From Spizellomyces sp. 'palustris' (lineage: Eukaryota > Chytridiomycota > Chytridiomycetes > Spizellomycetales > Spizellomycetaceae): DNA of 64,000 nt. Of this stretch, positions 23,213 to 35,143 are shown piece after piece. A program made the translations under genes and the position numbers. The DNA lies in assembly GCA_006535965.1 (NCBI GenBank), contig QEAR01000042.1, forward strand, positions 107,788-171,787, given 5' to 3'. How positions within the stretch are numbered: the first letter of the stretch is position 1; every line of letters starts with the position of its first letter. The notes below the pieces were generated by a model, which did no database searches, had not been told where the DNA came from, and saw only the letters and a program-made list of their open reading frames with translations.

Positions 23213-23959
23213 CCCTTCTGATCGCTTTAGAGTGCGTAAGATGCGTCAACGTAGACCTTGACAAGAATATTGGAAAACGCAAGCCCCTTTCAACGGGCCG
23301 CTCCTTATCAGGTCTGAAGCGGAAAATAAAAATCCGTTCATGGAAGGTCTCACAGCCTTACAAAAGCCTCGCGTTTTCTTTTGGAAAATTACCTATCCGC
23401 GCTTGATTGGGGAACATCCGTGGAATCTGGCTTCCGGTTCCCTGGAGAAACCCTCAACTTTTTGCGATCATGCACCATTTGGCTGTTAGTGACAGGACTT
23501 GGCAAAAGTAGGATATGCTCATCAAGAGGGGCTGTTACTGTTTTTCTGAACACTTGGCCTTATTTAACCTAAAGAGTTTGTCGTCGGAGGACCGGAGTTG
23601 TACCGCTTCCGTTTTTTTAAACTTTACAGCACGTGACGTGCAGACATTTTGTTTGTCTCCCCCGATCAGAAGAGGAGACCTATGCTTGGCATTTGGAGAT
23701 CCCAATGGCACTGGCCATACAACCTATAAATGAACCTTTTAAAAGCCCAAGGTTGCTTGGATGCTGGACCGAGGCGCTATACAGAGTCCCTTTTGCTTGA
23801 CACGCTATGACGCAGGCAGGTGCCATGACAAAGAGAATAACCTAGCAAGTAGTTTCCGGACTGCATGTTGCGTAAAGGAGGAGTTTCCAGTGGTCTACCG
23901 CATCTAACAACCAGAGTATTCCATAAAACCCGAACGGTATACTCCAATTTCAAGTAAAG
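23213..23959. other. Divergent intergenic region
   Basis: Roughly 750 bp between two divergent genes, so it should hold both promoters. I recognise no further gene or element. Confidence 0.4.
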
Positions 23960-24818
23960 ATGGTCGGACTCATCCGTCGTTTGCTTTTGGGGGACATTGC
24001 GGGACACTCTACACCGCTGCATCCAGCATTGGTGAGCGTCAGTGGTCTCTATCCTATTTGAAAAGCTGCAGTTCTGAGTCGTTTTACTGGGATCAGGTGC
24101 ACTGGCCGCTTGCGTTTTTTACGACAGCATATGTCCTCGACATCATTAGCGCTTATTTCCCAAACGTGGGCATGTCCGTTGCGCCCTCTTGTCCGCTCTC
24201 GACGTTCTCCTACTTTTGTCATTTGGCTGGGTTGGTTTTGGCGGTTCCGACGGCGCTCACTGGACTTGCGGAGTATTCGGTGCTGAGGTCCAACCATGCA
24301 GCGACAAGGTGGGCTCTGATTCATGGACTATTGAACTCATTGGCTGGTAAGAGCTCCCTGTGCGTTTAAATGCTAGGGGGCTTGCATGTTTTTGGCTAAC
24401 GAACGGTTCTAGCCGCTGTCAGTTTCTGGCATATCGTGACGCGCACGACTAGGCTTAAACATCTTCCCTCCCCCTTCCATGCGTGGAGCAGCGCTTTGGC
24501 TTTGGTGCTAGCCATGGCAAGTGGATACATTGGAGGCATGATGGTTTATAAATACGGGTACGTTCAACCGTTGATTTAGCTTAAATACAATGAAAAATAG
24601 TCTCATTTGGGTTCATCTTTGATTTTAGTACTGCCGTGATGCGGCAAGGGAGCGGCCTGGACTATCGCCATGCAAAACACCCAAACGCTGGATATTTCCC
24701 TGTAGACAAGGGTTACAAGGACGACAAGGGCAAGGGGGTGCTACAGATGAGCGATGTTCCTGAAGAGCCAGCTACCAAGGAATATGTCAGGAAAGTCGAA
24801 TTGAGGAAGGAAGAATGA
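23960..24818 (+). CDS. DUF2231-family membrane protein
   Basis: Four exons (about 23960-24033, 24096-24345, 24413-24557, 24631-24818) joined by GT-AG introns. The exon 1/2 junction restores HPAL/VHWPLAFF, the signature of the DUF2231 (PF09990) family. About four membrane helices follow: TAYVLDIISAYF, FCHLAGLVLAVPTALTGL, a third after the intron (AAVSFWHIVTR) and LALVLAMASGYIGGMMVY. The C-terminal ~60 residues are soluble and Lys-rich (KGYKDDKGKGVLQ). The biochemical role of the family is unknown; some members have haem-binding-type His arrangements, and His residues in HPALVHW are present here. Start: ATG at 23960, giving MVGLIRRLLLGD immediately before the conserved motif. Confidence 0.78.
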
Positions 24819-26873
24819 GTGTGTTGAAATTGGCTGAGGGATCGGTTCCAGGGATTGCTTGCTGTTATATCGATTTGCGATTGCTTGTGCAAGTTGTAAA
24901 ATGTAAAATCATATGTTGCATCAGCGTATCCTCCGACAGGTTGAAACGTTTGGAGCGATGCTTCTTACCCCATGTGATAAACATCGATGTGGAAGCTACC
25001 ATGCTAGTACCCATTTGATCCTTGGCGAATCCATACCGTCATCCGAACACCCTCGCCTCGACCCAGCTCTATGGACACCAGCCATATCCTGTAAGATAAA
25101 ATAATAGATCTTCAATAGGTCCGTTTGTACCGCCAACATGGCAAAAGCAGCAAACGCAAGTGCATGTCTATTTCACACTGGTCAACACCGACAGAACAAC
25201 TCTTCATATAACCGTGAACGTTTAAATGGCTACTTTATAGGAAAACTCTATTTAACCAGAAAAGTGTTCATTTCCACTCACGTGAACAATTGACCATGTA
25301 ACCAAAACGGGATATATTGTAAATTGCGTTTGTTTACGTCATTGAACGAGCAATGATTGGCTGAAGTTTACAATCTCAGCAGTGATTGGTCCAATCGCCC
25401 CACATGGGATTCCCCTGAGCTTACGCTATACGCGTCCTCTACGCGTACCCCTCAGGAATATAAAAAGGCTACCTCTGCGATTCCCCCGTTTCCTCAAGTT
25501 CCCTCACTCGCCTTCAAACCGTAGGGCAGCGGTGGTCAATCATTGTGACGATCACCGTGTTCTACGACCGGTCGGCCGTGGGGGCCCTAGGCATATGCCA
25601 CCCTATTATAGCCTCGGACTGGCTTTAAACGTGTCCAAACCTTATATTACAACCCTTCTCACCGACTACGTAGTTCCCTCTGGGGACTGCGTTCTTTTCC
25701 CTGTGGGGGCGTTGTGTTGTGACCTGGACCTATTGGTATGGGGGAGACAGCTCCTGGCTGAGCGTTCCTCTCCCTTGGGATTGAGGAGCGCCTTTTGTTT
25801 CAATTTTTTTGCTTGGGCAGTCGCCGATTGACGGCGACTGGACGTACACTTTTATAAAATAAAGGAAGAAAATAAGTACTAGCAATTGCACTTGCAATTG
25901 TGCAACAGCCCATCCAGCATCATCTGCTTCAATGCACAGCAGACATGCCCATCCTGTGCGTGTTCAAAACAACCCTCTTTAGTGTAAAAGAATCGGCACA
26001 ATATGACCAGAGACAGCGTACGGGCAAAGTTTGCTGCGCAGAGAGCTGAAGTGGCCACAGTCGTTAGATTTCAAACTGTCAACTTTTTACACTCGTCATT
26101 TTGCGCACGAACACTGGCCGCTGATGGTGTTGGTGGCGTTTTCTCACTTGCGTTGGTTGGCGTAAACGTGAACAGTACTCAAATGCATAGAGAGCCATGT
26201 GCAAAGTCCCATTTCAACGCGCAGCATTTGAGCGTATGTGTGTGCAGTATCTGTCTGCACGCGAACACTGCCCGCTGACGGTGTCGCTTGCTTTGGTTGG
26301 CGTAAATGTGAACGATACTCAATTACATAGAGAGTCAAAAGTCTTTTACAGATTGCAAATGCGTACTCTGTACCGCACAGCCGCAACTAATCGTCGTTTT
26401 ACAGTTTTTTTGCAAATGCGTTCATGCCCTGCATTGCGCACGCACGAAAGCCTGTCCGCTATTCGGAGCTGTTGAACGATTGCATTGGTGTAATTGCACG
26501 GACTTTCTTTGGTTTTTCGTTAGTGGAGAAACGAGCACTCAACCGCATACATAAACGTTCAAATTGTTGGACATGCGCATGCGTCCGTGAGCCAGTGTGA
26601 GCTGTGCGCACGGAATTTTCTATCACGGTGCATTTTTGAGATACGTTGGAAAGTGCATGCTTTGTCAGAGTCAATCTAACCGACACTTTTTTAAAGCGCC
26701 CATCTTTACGCTAATGTGCAAAAAGACGCTCAACAAACGCTCATTTCCATGTCCATTACTGCGCTTTGAGCGTTGTCATCGCATAACACGTGAACAAAAA
26801 GTCTCGCATTCCTCAACGCCCGAATTTCCGCACGGCATTTTGTTTTCACCAGATTGGGGAGCTGGCCAACAAC
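24819..26873. other. Long spacer with repeat and LTR-like block
   Basis: No convincing gene. At 25318-25845 a GC-richer block carries a TATAAAAAG at 25459 and a perfect 8-bp inverted repeat at 25818-25840. At 26103-26338 there is a diverged direct repeat. The remainder is unremarkable; it includes the Tdp1 promoter. Confidence 0.4.
26103..26338. repeat. Two-copy diverged direct repeat
   Basis: Copies at about 26103-26205 and 26257-26338 share CGAACACTG-CCGCTGA-GGTGT, then TTGGTTGGCGTAAA-GTGAAC and CATAGAGAG. The first copy has a short insertion. Period is about 150 bp. Function unknown. Confidence 0.6.
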
Positions 26874-28681
26874 ATGACGACGACAACGACAGAATGGGCC
26901 TGTACGGCATGCACATTCCTCAACACGAACCCTATAGCACTTGTCTGCGAAATCTGTCAAACCGTCCGAGACATGCATCGTACGTCCAAACGAAGTCATG
27001 TCGACGACCAAGATGACCAAGACGAGGAGATGCACAAGCGTGTTAAAGTTGATGCGTATCCAATGGTGTTTTCGGAAGGGAAGGTTTGGTATGTATGTAT
27101 GTTGTGTTTTTCAAGATACGCAAAAGATTTGTTTTGATTGTGTTGCTTTTTTGGGTGTGTAGTTTGACGTATGTGCAGGGGTTCTCGAGAGTTGGGTATA
27201 CGAGGTTTGAGGATTTAGTCAACAAGGTAAAAAATACTCCCAACAACGCAAGAAAATAAACGTTTTTTTATATTGAGATTTCACTGGTTTAACATAGACG
27301 TATCTCCAAAAAGCTGTTTTATCCGCCTTTCAAATCGATGATACATGGTTACTTTCCAAACTCCCTTCTATCCGATTATGTATCATACGACCGCGGTTTA
27401 AGGATGTGCCCAAAGATGTAAGAAAGGGTTTTGTTATGTTTTTGTGTGTGTGTGTGTGTGTGTGTGGTTTGATGGCTGATGGGGCCTTTATAGAGATACC
27501 ATCAAGTCATGAGCCGCGATATTGTATTCGTTTATCCGCCTGAACCTGCTGGGTACTCGTGTATGCATGTCAAGTTGATGTTGCTTTGGTATCCAGGGTT
27601 TTTGAGAGTTGTGATTGGGTCTGGGAATTTGGTAGAGTATGATTGGGAGGTTTTGGAAAATGTATGTTTTTTTTTTGTTTTTGGTGGTTTGGGTTTATTT
27701 TTTGTTGATTAGGGCATTTTTTATAGGTGCTTTGGGTGCAGGATTTCCCGGTTTTGGAAGCAGAGACAAAGGAGCATGCTTTTGGAAAGGATTTGATTGA
27801 GGTGTTACGGTTGATGAGAGTACCCGAGAGTGTGGCAAAAGAGTTGGCTCATGTCGACTTTGGTAGTGCAAAGGTGCGTGTTTCCATTTTATATATGTAC
27901 TGTGTGTTTTTTGCGTAAGTTGTTTGATGTGGTATATGTTAGGTATCGTTGGTTGCTTCTGTTCCTGGGAACCACGCAACCGATACACTCTCCAAATGGG
28001 GACACATGCGCATGAGGGACATTACCAAACAAATGATGACGAAGCATGTTACGGATGATGAACCCGTCGTCACCTACGCCGTACGTTTTGTTCCAGATAT
28101 TAAAATTTCTATAAAAAACCCAATTTTTGTTAACAAAAAAGAAATCTGGTAGACGTCATCTCTAGGTAGTCTTTCCGTTTCGTGGCTTTATCAATTTTAT
28201 GAATCGGCTAGTGGCCATACTTTTGATACAACCGTAAACGTACCGCCCAACATTAAGATTCTGTATCCGACGCAGCGTACCGTCGATACATCGAAATTAG
28301 GGCCCAAGGTATCATCAAATGTTTGTAGTAAGGTGTCATGTCAATTAAGAGTTAAGTGAGCAGGGAGCTGGAACCATCACTTTTCACCGAAAATTCTGGA
28401 CCCGAGCCGATTTTCCAAAATCGGTTTTACACGACCTAAAATCCATAAAACGCCCTGGCGCTCTCTCCCACGCCAAAATCATTAAATGTACATCCAAAAC
28501 CGGTGGATGGTTTTATTGCGGGAGTCATAATGCCACGTCTTCGGCATGGGGAACGATCGTGAAAGGTAAATTGAGGATTTCGAATTGGGAGTTGGGAGTG
28601 GTGATGGATGAGGGGGTTGTTCCTTTTGAGGAGACGGGACGGTATGGTGAGGGGGATGTGCCGTGGTTTTATCGGGATTAA
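26874..28681 (+). CDS. TDP1: Tyrosyl-DNA phosphodiesterase 1 with N-terminal RanBP2 zinc finger
   Basis: Multi-exon gene. Tdp1 hydrolyses the 3'-phosphotyrosyl bond left by trapped topoisomerase I. It starts at ATG 26874 with a RanBP2-type finger at about residues 6-30 (WACTACTF...NP...CEIC: four Cys with the typical Trp and Asn). A basic/acidic linker (KRSHVDDQDD, HKRVKVD) follows. Then comes the phospholipase-D-like fold: first HKD motif MHVKLMLLWY with IGSGNL (near 27565), WVQDFP, SVPGNH, and a second HKD motif SHAKIIK with YCGSHNASASAWG (near 28470-28550). It ends in NWELGVV and DVPWFYRD. Both catalytic His-x-Lys pairs are present, so the enzyme should be active. RanBP2 fingers bind ubiquitin or RNA in other proteins; which applies here is unknown. 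Confidence 0.9.
27443..27466. repeat. (GT)n microsatellite in a Tdp1 intron
   Basis: Near-pure GT dinucleotide run inside an intron of the Tdp1 gene. Confidence 0.85.
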
Positions 28682-29057
28682 GAGGTGTTGGTCTTGGAGG
28701 GGGTTTTAACTGTGTGTTTTTTTTTGGTGTTGTGTATTGGGATTTCGGGTGTTGTTTATTGCAGGGTTTTATTGCGGAGTGTATTTTGAACAAGACAAAA
28801 CTTGAACATTATGATGTGGATATGTGCCATGTTGTGTAACGAATCATCTCTCCAAAAAATAAAACCAAAAACAACGACATGAATACATATAAAAATAAAA
28901 TAACCCCCCCCCCCAAAAAAAAAACAGCCTCCAAAACCCTCATCACTTTTTCACCACCCCATACCCCTTCCAAACCCCACAAGCCCTCGCCATTTCCCCC
29001 GTAAAAACCCTAACCCCCCTCCTCCACTCCCCTTTCCGTCTAGCACTCTCAACCGCT

Positions 29058-32000
29058 TTAACAAAAACACAAGACATTCCTAATACCCGGTATCTCCCAC
29101 GGAAACAACCAACTCGATTTCGTATCACTAAATGTGATTTTGTACGCTAGGCATGCGCGGAGTGTTGTCCATTGATCAAAAGTATCTATATCAGGGTACG
29201 TTGACCAAGAAGGTAAGATACGATGTGCATAGAGATCGAAAAGAGCTTGTTTGGAGCGGATGGGGTCAGAACTGAAAAAACTGGTGGTGATATCGTGACG
29301 GTATTCATCGTATATGGATTTTAATTCAGTTTCGAGAATGTGTAGGTCCAGTGTTTCTGTGTTTGTTTTTGTGCGGGTTGTGTGGCGGTGCCAGGGGGAT
29401 AGGAGGTCTGGGTCCGGTGTGCTAGAGAGGCGGGTTAGGGTGTCGGTTCGGAGGAGGGTATGTTGTTGGAAGTGGGTTTGGATGTGGTTGTGGAGGTGGC
29501 CGAGGGCTGTGTGGGATGGGATGGTGTCTGATAGAGAAGAAGAGGAAGAGGAAGAGGAGGAGGAAAGAGTCCAGTGGGGTTTGGGTATGCGTAACAGATG
29601 GGACGGAAGGGATTTCAACAATCTTTTACCGGATTTCCGAGCGTCGAGGAGGTGTGCGCAGAGTGTCGCAACAAGCACCGTATCAGTATGTGAAACCCCA
29701 TGCAAATCCGCAATTTTAGAATGAAGGTTACTATACACCCCAATATCACATGCAGAGCTCTGAGATAGGTGGTGGGTAACAAGCGCATCCGCCATGGTCG
29801 TTCCCGCCACGACTTGAGCGACTGTACGATCGTCACTTGAAAAATACGAGGAAATATTCGGTAGGGTAACTGAAATATTTTGAAAGGGGTCTACAATGTC
29901 TTGATCCCAAATCACCAAACAATCATCGCCATCGTAATCGCCACCTCCCAATAAACTCGCAAGGGATCGGGGACCCTGGACAGACATGATAACAACATCT
30001 TCGTACATGGCCAATTTGGGTGCATTGACAAATTGAACTTTTTGGAGGTCGCTGCTCAAGTACGCTGGATTCCGCCCTACGATCCCCATTCCTTCAAGTA
30101 CACCAATACACACACCGTCTTCATTCCGTTCAGAGAGTTGGACAAAGACTTGATTGGGTTCGAGTGTGCCGGTTGGGTCGGGTACCATGAGGAGACGGCG
30201 GGAATGCGGGACGTGGATGTTGCATTTTGAGAGCATTTTTTGGGTGAGGATGGTGTGGACCCTGTTGAGGCAGTCGAGGAGGTATGGGTTTTCGTTGGGG
30301 TCAAAGCCAGCATGTAGGAGCTTTTTTTTTTTTGAAATAACAAAACGTGGGTATACACAACCAAAAATAACAAGCAAAAAAACAGTAATGCAAACCTTTA
30401 AGCAAATTTCAAAAACGTTTTTATCCTCATCTTTCCATTGCCTCGCATCTTCCTCATCGTCTCTATCCCTTATTTCCGCATCAAAACGAGTCTTGAAGAC
30501 CCCACCCCATCGCTCAATCGCTTTTGCCACCGCCACCACATCGGGGTCATAAATCGCTTCATGGACACGCTCGAGCATACGGTCAGCAAGGTCTGTAAAG
30601 ACCGTGTAGGGGACGCCACAGTGTTCGAGGATGGCAATGAATTGTTTGTTGAGGTGCCCAGGCATGGCGGATGATGGGCGGACAATGTCGAGGGTAGAGT
30701 GGAAAGAGGGGTCGGTGATCGGGAGGTCGTATTTGATTTGGGATTCTCGGGAGCGGATGTAGGGTTTACTGGAACCGATGGATGCGGGGTCAATTATCCA
30801 GGTCCCTTTTGCAGCGCCAATGCGACCTACACAAAGTGATTCATCAGCAAAAAAGAAACGTGGGCATGAACATTAAACATTCCAAAACCTTGTACAAGAG
30901 CAGGCAACGCATCCCAATTCATCATCTTTCGAATCATGCCCATTGCCGCGTACGAAATCAGCCCACATCCATCCGTTAAGCATTCCTCTCCAGCATACAG
31001 ATCCGGAATCGGAGCATGGTCATCAAACCGGGGTCCAGCCTTTGTCCCCGAAAAAGCCAAATCCAACCTCGCAATGAATTTCACCCACGGTCGAGCAAGG
31101 TTGGGTGGTGTGAGGGGGTAATGCCACTCAATAAAGTCGTTGACGGATTCAAAGGGACGGTGTCCAGAGTGAGTTGCAAAGTACCGAGTCGTCAGTGGGC
31201 TTTTTTCTTGGAGGAATTGAAAAGTGTGGTCTAAAAGATTTAGGGTCCTTGTGTCGCTTTTCATCCGTTTAAGGAGGGTGTCGTCGGCTTTTTCAGTGAA
31301 TCGGACAGTAAGGAACCGGTCTGCGCCGTATTTCCGTGCTGCACGGTGTCCTCGCGCAAAAGTGGGTGGTAGGAGGTAGGGCACAGTGTTTCCATCATTG
31401 TCAACATTGATTCGTACGCTGTAGACAGGGATCTCATGTGGACTGCTTGACATTGTCTGCCCTCGTACCATGGTACACGTCCGGCGTGATTCACTGGCAT
31501 GAACGGCGCGATATGTGTCAAGCAAGATTGAAAATATATCGCTTGCGTCTACCGTTTCGAGCCGTTCAAGGAGATCAAGGCTCATATCGGACCATTGTAG
31601 CGGTCCTGATGGATACACGCATCGTTCAATCTCCCATCGATGCATAAAATCCATTCCGCGCAAAACGGTATGGTAGGCTTCGGGACATGGTTCTCGACAG
31701 GGGTGCTGTCGCTTTCTTGCGGGGTATGCGAGGTCCTGGGTCTTTCGCTTTGATTGAGAGTGTGGGGGGGTTGGTAGCGGTGTAGGGGGTGGCGAGCACG
31801 GTTGGGATAGCTTGTCAGGAAGGGATTGACATGATCTAGTCTGGAGAACAGATTGCATATAGAATGTTTGTCAAACTATGCATTACCCTAGCACATCAAC
31901 AACGGAACGCATACACAAAGTAGCACGCACCGTAAAAGGCTTTGAGGCACTATAAAAGTTTGCAATACCTTGCGTCTTCATACCACTCGAGCCCGTAATA

Positions 32001-32818
32001 CCTTGCATCGTTATACCACTCGAGCAAAACTTTTTCTCACTCCCATTCCGAATACAAAGAACCAATCTCTGCCGTAATGCCGCCAGAGGGTCTCTCGGCT
32101 TGGACCCCGCATGGTCACTCACAAATATCGAAATGTATCGCTCAACAGTGTCGATACTCGATGCTTTCACAGCCTCTCGAACAAGACAAATGGTTTCATC
32201 GTTTACTGGAATAGAATTATATGAGAGACGGTTGTTGCTAATGAAAAAGTACTAGTACAAACAACGCACCTAATGAACATTTCACACTTTTCTCAAAGTT
32301 TTGAAGTGGAATGAGTAAACGGGTGAGGCCATTCGTTTCCATACTGCATGTACCGCCGTCATGAGAGGGCAGAGCGACGGACACGCCGTGCTTTTATGGG
32401 GATGCTTGAACCGGAAAAGGTTTTTGGCAAGCTCATGGCGGGAAGAACACACGCGGGCAACACATTGACAGGTTGCGATGGGACAAAATAACAATGCGAT
32501 TATCCAATGATTGGTCATGTCAATAACACGAAAATGGAATCCCAATATGGGGGCAATTGCAACTCTTGCAAGAGATGAAAGGGCTTTTTGACAGGCCGAC
32601 CGAAACTGTTTAAAAGAATGATAATACACATTTAATGCCATCGTTTGCACACACGAGTGCCGGCGGGAACCAGTGTCAACAAACGACAGACAACGCAAGT
32701 TTCCACAGGAACGGGTCCATAGTGCAAGCTTGTACAGCGTGAGGAGCCAGTGGCATCCATAATGCGATGCAATGTAACTGATTTGGTCGATCGACGACAA
32801 TTCTATATATACACCCAT
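29058..32818 (-). CDS. Eukaryotic RNA-dependent RNA polymerase (RNAi)
   Basis: Multi-exon gene for a QDE-1/RDR-type polymerase that copies single-stranded RNA into double-stranded RNA for Dicer. Core motifs: LTDGCGLIS (near 30990), GRIGAAKGTWIID across an intron, IRSRESQIKY (near 30750), RRLLMVPDPTG (near 30190), VFVQLSE, and the catalytic GGGDYDGDD (near 29935), which supplies the three Asp of DxDGD. A Ser-rich low-complexity linker lies near 29545. The final visible stop is at 29058, directly after FPWEIPG...VLCF; the expected continuation lies in the next frame down to 28943 (see findings). N-terminal exons at about 31860-32200 and 32280-32818 are plausible because frames stay open and join well, but the start could be anywhere between 31858 and 32818. 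Convergent with Tdp1. Confidence 0.88.
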
Positions 32819-32860
32819 CGACGTTATCTAACCCACTATTTCAAAAAAAAATAAAAAAAT

Positions 32861-34619
32861 CTACAAACCATGCTTCTCCACCGTCTGCAAAACGCTCACG
32901 CCCACACACTCCAACGGAAACAACCCACCCACATCCGTTCCAAGAATATATCCACTAGCCCACCCATCCCCAAACATTTCGCTCACGACGACATATTGGC
33001 CGATGGAGAGGGCGAGTTCTTGTTTGGTGGTACGAGTGTGGGGGGCTTGGACGGTGAGGACTGAGCCGGTTTGGACGGGGATGTGAGGGTGGTGGAGAAA
33101 AGAGGGGTCGGTGAATGTGGCCATGGAGGATTTGGTTGTGTTGGGAAAAGTGGGGCCAAAGGCGGATAGGTGGGCAGGGGTGGTCGCATTGTGATTTGTC
33201 GTCGTTGTTGTTGGCGTAGCAGCTGTAGCAAGAGTAGTAGAGGTCACAGTGGAGACGAGCGAGGATGAAAGAGAATCTCGAAACGTATGTGGTGTTTCAT
33301 CGTGTGCTCGGGTCACGACCCTCATGACAGAGTCGTATGTGGGGGGCGGTGCCTGAGCGTCGTGGTAAACGCTCGCATCTTGCAATGTCTGTTCTGCGGT
33401 CAAGGCAGCAGGCCCTGCGACAGCAGAGAGTGCCGTGTTGGACCGAATGGGCGATGGAGTGGGTGGAGGGGTGGGGGTCTTGGCGGGTACTGTCGGTGCA
33501 ACGGGAGATGGAACATGTGCAGGCTGCGGTGGTTGGACGATAGGACCCATAGTGGGTGAATCCACGGCTAGTGCTGAATGGGGGGGATTCAACGCATGAG
33601 CGGCTCCATACGGATTCCCAGTAGTCTGCTGCAGCGGAATGCCTTGTCCAGGAGGATAGGCTTGCCCAGGAGGAATGCCTTGTCCAGGAGGAATGCCTTG
33701 CCCAGGAGGATACGGTGCCAATGACCAAGCACCGGCTGCGGATGGGGTATTCACATTCATGGGCTTGTTGCTGCGACGGCGACGACGGCAGGCACAGTAC
33801 ACAAAGATGAGAGAAGAGATGACTCCGATCCCGGCAATGATGCCAATCCAGACAAAGACGCCTTTAAAGACTGATTTTGCCTCTGAACGCACGTCCAATG
33901 AGGCATTGTTGGATGGCTCACCGTTAAAGATGCCAGGCGTTGACGACGGCCATGAAGGATTTGCATGCCCAGCGGTAGGAGCGGGTGTGGGAGCGGGTGT
34001 GGGAGCAGGAGACTGGGCTGCCCTTGCGAGGGGATTATTGTTCCACGTCAAGTCTGGAAATGCCACGGGATGGGTATTTCCATCGTTGACAATATACTGT
34101 GCCCCTTCAATAGCATTTTCTGGGCCCGGCCTGTCAAAGACGCTTTTGCCTGGCAATTCAAGGACAAAGTGGTAAACACCTCCTCCAGCTCGTGCTTGAA
34201 ATGCCATGGAGGTGGGCATGGCCGTAATGGACCTTGAAAAGTACGACTAGTCAGCAAAAGTCGAGATGTAAACTTGTAAATTCTTTTTACCATGTAGTAG
34301 AAGCCATGGGACCCCATCCTGGCGACCAATGGTACAAGGTGTATGCACCTGTTGGATAGTTGACACCATTGACACCGACGGTGACCAAGGGGTAAGCCAT
34401 GAATTGAATGGATGTGGTCATTTTGTTGGGAGCAATGAAGCTGACGGATCCATCGACGGAAGGAGACTGTCTCCTTTCCAATCCCATCCCAATGAACGAG
34501 GAGGCATTTGTGAATGCATCGGGTGTCCGTGGTGGTGGGAGGGTAGGGATGGGAGGATGGTTGTGGGTATAGGGCGTTGGAGGAGGCGTCGGAAGCGTTG
34601 TCCTGGATGGATCCCACAT
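32861..34619 (-). CDS. Single-pass membrane protein with C-terminal SH3 domain
   Basis: Two exons joined by an intron at about 34237-34290. The N-terminal part (near 34470-34050) contains VSFIAPNKMTTSIQFMAYP and FVLELPGKSVF and looks like an extracellular beta-rich domain. A Pro/Ala/Thr stalk follows, then one membrane helix (GVFVWIGIIAGIGVISSLIF, near 33830) ended by CACRRRRR. The cytoplasmic part has a PGQGIP repeat, a Pro/Thr-rich region and a final SH3 domain (ELALSIGQYVVVSEMFGDGW, then GLFPLECV). Domain order suggests a cell-surface sensor or adhesion protein that recruits proline-rich partners inside, analogous to but not homologous in layout with four-TM Sho1. No signal peptide is seen after the ATG at 34619, so an upstream exon may be missing near the 34718 gap. 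Confidence 0.68.
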
Positions 34620-34696
34620 GAGTATCGCGATATCTCGTTGTCGTTCTTGTCGTTCCTTGTTCGTTCCCGGTTGTCAATGGCCGTTTGTCAATGCCG

Positions 34697-34732
34697 CTCC
34701 CCCCCCCCCCCCCCCGGNNCCCCCCCCCCCCT
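34697..34732. repeat. Poly-C tract with ambiguous bases
   Basis: Long C homopolymer interrupted by GG and two N (34718-34719); a likely unresolved homopolymer. Confidence 0.85.
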
Positions 34733-34949
34733 GCGCAGATGCAAATTTCTACCTCTTTTTTGAGTGTGTTCAACGTTTGTGCAATAGCATGAAGTGTCAT
34801 GGCAACAAGAGTAGGACGCGCAGGGGGCACAGTCAATGATTATCCAATACAGCATGACAAGATCAAAATGCCATGTGAAGAATGACGTCCCATCTGATAG
34901 AGATCACATGATGAGAGAGAGATCACATGATTTACAAGCAACTGAGGAG

Positions 34950-35109
34950 GAGAGAGAGAGAGAGAAGAGAGNNNNNNNNNNNNNNNNNNNNNNNNNNNNN
35001 NNNNNNNNNNNNNNNNNNNNNNNNNNNNNNNNNNNNNNNNNNNNNNNNNNNNNNNNNNNNNNNNNNNNNNNNNNNNNNNNNNNNNNNNNNNNNNNNNNNC
35101 TAACAAGTG

Positions 35110-35143
<34 letters not shown>

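Noticed and set aside
25382-25831. 149-codon open frame on the plus strand
   Set aside because: No family motif or exon neighbours. It overlaps the TATA-hairpin block, and its composition follows local GC rather than codon use.
30154-30552. Plus-strand 132-codon frame inside the RdRP
   Set aside because: The opposite strand carries conserved polymerase motifs and introns; this frame has none.
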